Shown here one piece after another: positions 55,694 through 64,000 of a stretch of DNA of 64,000 nucleotides. The position numbers were made by a program, and so were the translations under genes. Within the stretch, counting starts at the first letter, position 1. Every line of letters begins with the position of its first letter. This stretch comes from Mastigamoeba balamuthi (lineage: Eukaryota; Evosea; Mastigamoebida; Mastigamoebidae): contig CACRSC010000472.1 of NCBI GenBank assembly GCA_902651635.1, positions 47,562 through 111,561 on the forward strand. Reading direction: 5' to 3'. The notes beneath the pieces were generated by a model. It saw only the letters and a program-made list of their open reading frames with translations. It made no database searches and had not been told where the DNA came from.

Positions 55694-58600
55694 TTACAGG
55701 TTGCTGGAGGGTGCGCAGTCGTGGCCCTCGGGCTCGGCGTCTGCGAGGGTTTTGCGAACGGCCTCGCCGACCTTCAGGCCCAGCGCGAGCGCCAGCGGTG
55801 GTGGGACGGCGTTGCCCACCTGTTTGTACATGGAGTCCACCTTGTACGGCCTGGGCGGGCAGAGCCGGAAGTGGTCCGGGAACCCCTGCGAGCGGGCGCA
55901 CTCGCGCACACTGACGACGCGGTCCTGGAGGGGGTGCAGCACCCGCCCCTGCTTGCTGATGGGGTCGATGCTCGTTACTGTCGTGGTGAAGTAGCCGAGC
56001 ATGTCCAGACGCCCGTAGAGGCCCGCCCACTGGTTGTTCTTGTACGCCGTGTGCGGAAGGCACCACGGGATCAGACTGTCCATCTTCTTGGCCCCTCCGC
56101 ACTTCTTTCCCTGAGCGCACGCACAGACGCCCCTCAGCGCCCCCGTCTTGGACTTGCCGTACTGCGGACCGTTGCGCCGGCGTTAGTCGAACGACGCTGG
56201 TGTTGGCTGCTGTTGCCTTGGGGTCGTCGTGGGTGTACTGCAGCTTTGGATAGACTGTGCCCGCAGAGTCCGTGACCTCGATGTTGGGCAGGTCGCGCCA
56301 GTCGGCTCCCCTCTTCTTCGGTATGTGTTGCATCTGCAGGTGCTTCAGAGGGCCAAAGGCCCTCGCAACGTGGTCGTACAGAGTCTTGCCAGCTTTGGCT
56401 GCGGTCGAGAAGTGAGAAGAGCAATAAGTGAGCCCAGCGTGGGGCGGTATACCTCTCATAAGGCGTTGGTAATGACTTAACGGAGGCAGGACGTAGTGGA
56501 GCTCCAGTGACCTTCCCTCCGTCCCAGACCCGATCTCTGGCAGGTCAGACAGAGCGTCCCACACGCTCATGGGGCGGAATGGGGCACCGCGCTTGGCGGT
56601 GATGGCAAACGTGGTTTGTCCGACTGTCATCTGGTAACGGGCCTTGGGGAAAACGAACAGGGGATCCGGGAACTGGGGAAGGACCTGCAGCGGTAACCAT
56701 GGCCTAAGTACTCTTGAGACAAGGCCGAAGATAATACCTGCCCAGGAGCTGCAGCGAAGACGATGGTACGCCTGCGGCCTTGAGGCACGCCATAGTTGCC
56801 TGCCTGCAGAACTCCAAACGCGCACTGGTACCCCATTTCGAGCAGTGTCCGGAAGACGACCCGCAGGACGAGGTTCTTTTTGAACGACGCGAAGGCGGCG
56901 ACGTTCTCGAGTACGAAGAACTTGGGCCTGAAGAAGTCCAGATAGCTCAGGAACGAGACCACCAAGCTGCTCTGCAATTCGGGAAGCATGGTCAGATGAA
57001 GGCATCGCGGACAGCGAACTGGGCACCCTGAACTTCGAGCATTCTGTGTGGGAGAACCTGTTCATCCGCGAGTAGCCCTGGCACGGAGGGCCACCGACGA
57101 TCATGTCGATCTCTCCCTTCTTGGGATACAGCTTGCCGCTGGGCGACTTGGTCTCGCCCCTCATCATCGACTCGAGCATCGCGTTGCAGTCCTCGGTGAA
57201 CACGGTAGCGCCGGGGTTGTTAAGCTTGAAGGCCTTGGCGGCCAAAGGGTCGATCTCGATTGCCCACTTCGAGTCGATGAAGCCAGTCTGTTGGGGTTGA
57301 TGAGTTCCCGAGACGCTCAGGACCTGTAGACCTGTTTGAACCCCTCGCTCAATCCTCCGCAACCAGCGAAAACGTCAAGGCACGACAGAGGCTTGATCGC
57401 CGGGACGTCAGCGTCGGAATACGCTGGCAGGCTGGGGATGACGTCGCCCTCGGGCTCTCGCATGGTCTCGTGCTCGGGGTCGTAGCACTGCTTAAAGAAG
57501 AAGAGGTCCGGGCGTAGCACCGGGTTCTGGCGCAGGACCTTCTCTGGCAGCATCGAGACGTGGTACACAGCGCACTTGCCGTCGAGGTCTCCCGAGTGGA
57601 CTTCGACGGTCTTGTCAGACCAGTACAGCTCGTTCCAATTCTTCCTGCGCGCCACGTCGACTGGCAGGAACGTCTCCTCGGGCCGATAGAGGCGCCTGAG
57701 CTTGATCGACACGCTAGTGAAGCCCACCTTGACGATATCGAGCACTCTGCCGATGCCGTACGGCTTCTCGCTGCTTGTGAACATCCCCGTGGCACTGCGC
57801 TCCGCGCACAGCTTCTTGCGGTAGTGCTCCGGGAACATGTCGGGATCCGGGTCCACCTCTGGCTCGGGGTTGCTCTCGGGCGGGTCATACATGTTCCACT
57901 GCGCAGGGCGCGGGTGTGACAAATGATACCACAAAGGCCGCCTCCTACCTTGGGGTACGGCCAGGCGTCCGCGACCACAAAAACGAAGTCGCCGATGTTG
58001 TACTGCGTCCCCTGGACAGTGATTGAGCTGTACCAGTACCTCCACAGGTGCGGGTCCGTCTTGGCAACCTCTCCGAGGACTGCGGGAGCAAATCAGTGCG
58101 AGCTGTTCTCTGTTCTCTCGACCAACGCAACGTACTCTCGTTCTTTGGTACAACACGGCTGCAGTTGGGGCACTGGACCTGTGCGTCGCGCGACTTGGCC
58201 GAGAGGTGAAAGTCGGTGTCTCTCTTGTCGGGGTCTGTGAAGCGTCCTGTCTCTGGATGCCACGCCTTTCGGAAGAACCACTCGAGTGCCAGTCCCTGCG
58301 AGTACCTGTCTGCCACGCCCGGCGTGGCGCTGATAGACACCTGCGCAGCGACTCTGTCAGCCCGATGCCAGGCCTCGCAGCGGCGGGGACGCGCAGGCGC
58401 AGGCGGACCTCGCACTTGATCATCTTGACGGGGAAGGTGTCACAATCGGCGACGACGAACAGCTCGCATGGGTTGGCCGTCTCCCCGAGGAACGTGTCGG
58501 AGCCGTGTCGAAAGAACTTGCCGTGCGCGTTCATTGTGCCGTCCTTCTCGAACAGCGATGTCAGCGTGCAGATCTGCAGCGCCGTGTCGCCCCTGCGCCG

Positions 58601-60131
58601 CAGCACTGCGACGTGGTCTCCCGGCCAGAACGTCATGCCGCCGACGTCGACGGCCGTGTAATACGTCCTCGCGCCGTCCCTGCGGCCCTCGCCCACCCAC
58701 CTGGCCTCCCTGGCCGTCAGCTCCCTCGCCAGCGCCTGGGAGTCGATGCCGCCCAGCGGCGAGTCCCCCAGCGGCGTCTTCTGCCTGCCCTCGCGCGGCG
58801 CTATCTGTTCTGAGTGAGACGGGCGCGGTGTGCGAGGCAAGCGGGAGAGATGCGTTGCCTGCGAGCTGAAGACGTCGGAGTTGTTGAAGAGGTTGTAGAC
58901 AAGGGGCGTCGTCGCGGCCTTCGAGTGCTCGGCGCTCTTGGAGGCGCGCGCCGACTCGAACGACTGAGACAGCCGCGTCATCTGCGAGCACCTCGAGGCC
59001 TGCGTCGCGGGCTCAGCCTGCGACGAGCCGCTGGCCATCACCGACGACCCGGCCGAGTCGGTCTCGCTGGCCGCCTTGCTCCGCTGGAACGAGCTGAAGT
59101 CGACGAGGGTCTTGAACGCCGGCGACTGCTGCAGCGCCGCCGCGTCTGGCTGCAGCAGCTTCGTCACTGGTCGGAGGACGGCACGCTGAGCAGGGCAGTG
59201 CGAGGGTAGGGCCCAAGGCGACGGGACGCACGCTCGTCGACGACGAAGTCCGCGTGCCTCAGCAGCGCTTCCGCTGTGAACGCGGGGACACCCGGAGGCA
59301 CCTCGGCCTCGTGTATGTACGAGAGCAGGTCGTCAAACGTCCCGTCTCCGTTCTCCTCGACAAACACGGCGATGGTCTTGCCTGCGTCCAGGGTATGCCG
59401 CTCAGCAGAGAACCGAGAGGAACCGTCCGGAAACCCGGCGGGAGCAGAAGGGGCGGGCACTCACAGAGGTGCCAGGCCTCGAGCACCGGGGGGACCAGCG
59501 GGGCGTAGGTCTTCAGCGGGCTGCTCAGGCGGTACGAGCCCGTGCTGGTGCCGACGCAGAGGCCGCGGTCGCCGACCCACCACTCGGTCAGGGGCCCGAC
59601 CCTCGCCGCCGTCGAGAGCGAGTAGGCCTCGTGGACGACGCCCTCGGCGTAGAGCTCCGTGCCAGGGTCCGTCTGCAGCGCCGTCAGCGGCCACTGCGTC
59701 CCCGACGCGTCGCAGACGCTGTAGTCCATCACCCCGGCGAGCGGCTCGCTGAGGGCGGCGGCAGCAGGGTCGCCGGGAACCGACGGTGGCGCAGCGGCCG
59801 AGGGAGCAGAGCGCTGAGTGGGCTCCTCGTCGTCCTCTGCGCGCCACGCCGGAAAATGGACCGGGCTGCCCAGAGAGAACGGGTCCGGCGGTTCTGGTGC
59901 CGCGGGCTTCGGCGGGCTGTGCTCGGTGGTGGCGGCCCGGGCACGAGACCGACGCTTGCGCGCAGGCTTCGCCCTGAACTTGTGCCGTTTTCGAGGAGGG
60001 CTGGTGTCGGACGATGAGGAGGACGAGGACGAGGACGACGACAAGGAGCTCGACTCAGAGTGCGGGGGTGTTTCGAAGGCGTCGCTGTCGCCGCCGATGA
60101 CCCGCACGCGCTTCTTGCCGCGGGTGGCCAT
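55694..60131 (-). CDS. DNMT1-type maintenance DNA (cytosine-5) methyltransferase
   Basis: Multi-exon; start at 60131 ([14 protein letters not shown]), stop at 55694-55696. Order: serine-rich basic tail, then a replication-foci-targeting (RFT) domain ([34 protein letters not shown]). Two BAH-like domains follow ([33 protein letters not shown] and [12 protein letters not shown]). The C5-MTase core has motif [12 protein letters not shown], motif [14 protein letters not shown], motif VI ENV, motif [15 protein letters not shown], motif [15 protein letters not shown] and motif X QVGNAVPP. All catalytic motifs are intact, including the PCQ cysteine. I see no CXXC zinc finger between RFT and BAH. DNMT1 copies CpG methylation after replication. 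Dictyostelium and Entamoeba have only DNMT2-like enzymes, so a full maintenance enzyme is notable. Some exon borders are approximate. Confidence 0.9.
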
Positions 60132-62263
60132 CTCAGGACGCGAAGGAACCGATGAGATATTCTATCCCGACGATAGCGTATCTTCAGAATATCACCTGGT
60201 GATCGCTCGCAAGCTCTCCGCCTCGCTGGCCTTGCTGCGGTCCACTCTGCGTGAGTGTCTGTCGCGGGAGGGGCCTGCGTTGGGGCAATTGGGGTGTTGG
60301 TCGAGCTGGAATGGGAGCCGAAGTGGACGCAGAGACCGAATCACGCACGACCCAACGTCCGATCGCAATGCCGTGCGCGAGCTACGCCAGCATCGCGAGC
60401 GACCGAGACTGGCAAGAGGGCCACGGCAATGGACAGACTTGGCAGACTCGGCGCGAAAGATTGGCCGCGAGCGGGTTCGACCAGACCACCCGAGGGTCGC
60501 TGAGCACCGATGCCCCTGGCGAGGACAACGGGGGTGGGTCGTCGAGGCGAGCACCTGTAGCCGCGCATTCGCAGAGCGCTGAGCGGGAGCGGTGATCTCC
60601 TCGGTCCGGAGGCCCTTAATTGTGTTTCCCACCCCAAGTTGGCAACAGACAAAGAGCATCTCCACTGTCTGTAGAAGGTGGCTGCGGTGTGAAGGGACAG
60701 CGGTCGGAGCTCCAGTGGGTGCGCAACCACTGGTGTGCCGAGGCTGCGCCCGGACCCGCAGCCCGAGAGGCACGGTCCCAGTAGCACTGAAGGACGCCTG
60801 TCCGCCCCTTCCTGCCGCTGCAGGTGGGGCGGAAGGTGTGCTGGAGGCGCGACGGCGGCAGCTCCGGCTGGCGCTCAAAACGAACGGACACGGCCCCACA
60901 GGAGGGCACCAACAAGGAGCTCTGGGACCCACCGCGGGGGCCCAGGCAATGCCTGCGGTGTCTGACTGTGCAACGCCTTCACGGAGGGTGCTGAGACGCT
61001 GGTGATCTCTCAGCCCGTATCCCTTCCCGTTTTCAGTGCATTTGGCAGCATCTCACACAGGGGTCCTCCGAGTGCGCTGCAAGAGACCCCGCGATGATGA
61101 CAATGACAGGAGCAGGAGCGAAGAGTGCACAAGAGAAGGCTGGGAAGGACAGTGCTGAAGCCCGTCTACATCAAGTTGCCCGACATGGACTCTCAGTCAT
61201 GCTCCTCGGCCTCAGCATCAAAGCTGCCCGCAGTGTCCAGCCAGACCACATTGAACAATGCTATGCTGGTTGCAGTGAAGCAGCACACGGCCGCAGCTAT
61301 CTACTGCAATACCCTGATGCCGCCTGTTCTCGCTCACAGCGCCCCATGTCACCGTTGACATCGCTGGCATGTGCCATGCTGATTCTCTGCAGGGACATCA
61401 ACGTTCGCACACTGGCTTTGATGATGAGGCCAGTGGAGTTGCTGAGCTGACGTTCAATGAGGGCCCCACAAAACACAACTTGCATAGTCCAGTTGGTCCC
61501 ATTGCTCTGGTATGGGAACCTACCACAAAAAATCAGCATAGCTGTCACCACTGACATCACCAATACTGCTCAGCGAAGTCGAGGGCTCAGTGAAGCCACC
61601 CCAGAGGAACGTAGTCATGGCCCCCTGGCACAGTCGCTGCCCCACCACATCGCCCATGCCGTCGAGGCAAAGAATGGGCTTATTTCACATCAGAACTACT
61701 TTGTTGAGCTGTAAGCCTGTCATCTCGTCTCTGTGCACAGTGGCTTTGTTGCGACCAGGCCATCCTGTTGCAATGTGAGGGATGAATTGGACAAGCATGT
61801 ACCAGAGCTGACCCGAGGCCATACTCTCTGATCCACCAGTCGGTCACGGGCCTGACCTTCGCTGCCATTGAGCCAGCAGGTCATATGCACGACAGTCACT
61901 GCATAGATACCCCAGGGATGTGGGAGCACTGCGAGCTTGTGCCAACCCTCAGCGGCGACAGGTCGAAGCTCGCGGCCTCCAGGAACTCTGGGCAGGCGCG
62001 GGTGAGGCTGTAGGCTCCTCGAGGGGGCCCGCAGGACGCAAGAGGGTCGCCTGGTGTGCAGCGGCCAGGAGGAGTGCTGCGAGACCCCTCGCATCGTATC
62101 TACGGAAGTTGCTGCCCTGCTCGATGAGATACACGTATCTTCTCCGAAAATATCTGGGCACTACGCGAGAAAACTGGACCCATAATGTGTGTTCTCGGGA
62201 GGGCGATCGGCATGCGCGCCGCCACAAAGCAGGAGTTCATACTTACAGCGCCTCTCGGTGCGC
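60132..62263. other. Region without recognisable genes upstream of DNMT1
   Basis: About 2.1 kb. The first 470 bp, GC-rich, should include the DNMT1 promoter. The rest shows short frames on both strands with no family resemblance and many stops. It may hold decayed mobile DNA. No tRNA seen. Confidence 0.5.
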
Positions 62264-62420
62264 TTCCTAGCCTTTGCTGCTAGTGTTTCTCTCACTCTTT
62301 GACGTGCAAAGAGTGTTTCCTAGCCTCCGTAGCTAGTTTTTCTCTCACTCTCTGACGTGCAAAGAGTGATCCTAGCCTTAGTTGCTAGTTTTTCTCCCAC
62401 TCTCTTGGGTGAAAAGAGTG
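62264..62420 (+). repeat. Three tandem ~53-bp units, each with two hairpins
   Basis: Units start at 62264, 62317 and 62369. Each has TCCTAGCCT..GCTAG, then TTTCTC, then CACTCT..TG ACGTG CA..AGAGTG. The first inverted repeat is CTAGC/GCTAG around a 6-7-nt loop. The second is CACTCTTTG/CAAAGAGTG around ACGTG. The third unit is the most diverged (TTGGGTG in the loop). Loop bases differ while most stem bases are kept. Confidence 0.75.
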
Positions 62421-62879
62421 GAACCGCTGGCCTCCCGTGGTTGTGCGGATCGGACCCTGCAAATGGGGTTCCACAACAAAATCCAAAGACAAGATCTCGG
62501 TTCTGATTCGGTTGCGTGGCGAGAGCACCCTTGCAGCTTCGCGTGCACAGCACAGCGGAAACCCCGAGGGTGAAGTCCCCTACCCTACGAAACTGGGCTC
62601 GTTGTGGAATTCCGCGTCCTTGTGGTGTGATACATCAAGAGCAACCCACCACCATGCGAACTTTCCTTTCAATGAAGACTCTCATTGCATCTCGGCGCTT
62701 CCCTCAAGTCAGCACCGGCACTGCTCCAGCAGTCCTCGATACGCACTAACGTCACGCGCCCGTTAAGATATTATGCTGATAAATATCCACCCAACGGACA
62801 GACCAAAATTGACCGCCTCGTGGAGAGAGAGGTCCTCGTTACCTTGCCCACGCGCACACACAACACCCCTCCCCCCGCC
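62421..62879. other. Region between hairpin array and coronin
   Basis: About 460 bp including the coronin promoter/5' UTR. A 31-codon frame (62653-62748, MRTFLSMKTLIASRRF) looks like a targeting peptide but has no supported continuation. Confidence 0.4.
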
Positions 62880-64000
62880 ATGGCAGCGAAGCTCAGGAAC
62901 TCCAAGTTCCGCCACGTGATGGCGCGCGAGTGGAAGCGCGAGAACTGGTACCCCGACATCCGCCCCAACACCGGTGCCCCTCGTCCCCCACAACGGCCCT
63001 CATCACCCACCCCGCCTGCTCACGCGTCGCTGCCCCCCATCCCCATCCCACCAGGGGCCACCGAGGCCACGGGGATCGCGTGCAGCGGCAGCCACATCGC
63101 TGTGAACTGGGCGTCGACGGCGGGCGCTGTCGTGGCCCTCCTCGACAGGACCCACACGGGCAAGCGCCGCGCCGAGCCCGCGCTCATCCACGCGCACTCG
63201 GGGCCCCTCTCCGACATGGGTGCGCTCCCCCCAGGGCCTCCCAGCGTCCCTCCGTGTGTGTTGTGCTGTGTTGCTGTGCTGCTGCTGCTGCCCTGACGGG
63301 CTGCGAGGGTGTGGGCTGACCGTTGTCGAAAACTCCTCACCTCTGCAATGGGAATTGCCCCGTCAAAAAGTGCCCCACCAGCCGCCTCCAGGGGGATTGC
63401 CTGGCGGCGTGTGGTAGGGAGGGTGCCTGCCCTTGGCAGGAGCGGGCCAGTTGCGTCTTGAGCTTGTTGAGCTGAGCACTGTTGTGTCTGTTGTGTTCGT
63501 TGCTCTGGGGGGCGCACAGCGTTCTCGCCGTTTGACGACGCGGTGCTGGCGACGGCCTCGGACGACGCGACGGTCAAGCTGTGGAGGGTCGAGGGCGACG
63601 CCGCGCCCAGCTCGCCCTTCGCGACGCTGGCGGGCCACAAGCGCCGCGTCGAGGCCGTGGCGTTCCACCCCTCGTGCTCGGCGCTGCTCGCCAGCGCCTC
63701 GGGCGACAAGACCGTCCGCGTCTGGGACCTCCACAGCGCCGCCGACAGCGTCTGCGCCCACACGCTCGCCGACAGCGCCTGGAGCGCCTCGTGGAACTGG
63801 ACCGGCAGCCTCCTCGCCGTGACCTCGCGCGACAAGAAGGTCCGCTGGTGGCGGGAGACAAGTCAACTGAACGTGGGGGGCAACAAAAACAACGCAGATC
63901 AGAGTGTTCGACCCGCGCGCGGACGCAGGGGCGGCGGCCGAGGCGCAGGGGCACGAGGGGACGAAGCAGTCCCGGGCGACGTGGGCGGGGCGCAGCGAGT
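62880..64000 (+). CDS. Coronin, N-terminal part (3' end outside window)
   Basis: ATG at 62880. The N-terminus LRNSKFRHVMAREWKRENWY..DIR is the coronin signature (SKFRHV..). Introns: about 62974-63051, 63220-63519 (300 nt) and 63840-63897 (acceptor AACGCAG). After the second intron comes the WD40 blade run AFSPFDDAVLATASDDATVK, then LAGHKRRVEAVAFHPS, ASASGDKTVRVWDL and ASWNWTGSLLAVTSRDKK|IRVFDPRAD, where the intron is removed precisely at the family's conserved SKDKKIRIFDPR site. Coronins bind F-actin and Arp2/3 and turn over actin networks in motility and phagocytosis. The beta-propeller is truncated by the window end. Confidence 0.9.

Noticed and set aside
62653-62748. Short frame resembling an organelle-targeting peptide before coronin
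   Set aside because: No downstream exon joins in frame with supported splice sites; coronin has its own ATG at 62880.

Overview
The window is a compact, GC-rich piece of a eukaryotic nuclear genome, most likely from a free-living amoeboid protist (my best guess is an amoebozoan, possibly archamoeba-like; inferred from gene content only). It has about 29 protein genes. They are split by many short introns, mostly 39-100 nt, with GT..AG ends and a C-T-[AG]-A-C type branch site close to the acceptor, and they are packed head-to-head or tail-to-tail with 50-350 bp between them. The gene set is typical of an amoeba: Roco kinase, cyclic-nucleotide phosphodiesterase, RGS protein, Ras, coronin, cullin-1, BUB3, condensin CAP-G, tristetraprolin-type zinc finger, GDP-fucose transporter. 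Three stretches (about 18.4-20.8, 39.2-42.9 and 60.1-62.9 kb) are different: more AT-rich or without coding signal, and with no convincing intact gene. They look like intergenic islands holding decayed mobile DNA. A gap of N (16823-17145) lies inside a GA/CT microsatellite within one intron.

Layout. 0-5 kb: 3' half of a Roco-family kinase (+) and a CCCH zinc-finger protein (-). 5-16.4 kb: BRCT protein (-), condensin CAP-G (-), a receptor-like transmembrane protein whose cytoplasmic half is a class I cyclic-nucleotide phosphodiesterase (+), and cullin-1 (-). 16.5-24.3 kb: old-yellow-enzyme reductase (-), an AT-rich island, a Crinkler-like protein kinase (+) and a 2-hydroxyacid dehydrogenase (+). 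24.6-36.9 kb: a protein of four tandem repeats (-), two very small genes, Ras (-), a large polytopic membrane protein (+), BUB3 (-), a two-RGS-domain protein (-), a CYTH triphosphatase (+) and a secreted protein (+). 36.9-39.2 kb: B12-binding-type radical SAM enzyme (-). 39.2-45 kb: AT-rich island with a possible piggyBac-like transposase trace, and one weakly supported gene (+). 45-50.3 kb: tandem secreted S9 peptidases (-). 50.4-55.6 kb: HD phosphohydrolase (-), membrane protein (+), C2HC zinc-finger protein (-), small N-myristoylated-type protein (-), GDP-fucose transporter (+). 55.7-60.1 kb: DNMT1-type maintenance DNA methyltransferase (-). 60.1-62.9 kb: island with a three-copy hairpin repeat array. 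62.9 kb to end: coronin (+), cut by the window edge.

How the genes fit together. No operon-like system is evident. Several genes belong to shared processes: cyclic-nucleotide and G-protein signalling (receptor-phosphodiesterase, RGS, Ras, Roco kinase), chromosome and cell-cycle function (CAP-G, BUB3, cullin-1, BRCT protein, DNMT1) and secretion or glycosylation (GDP-fucose transporter, S9 peptidases). The most striking observations are the receptor-phosphodiesterase fusion, the full-length DNMT1, a short motif that recurs inside introns of at least four unrelated genes in both orientations, likely GC..AG introns, and the Crinkler-like kinase.
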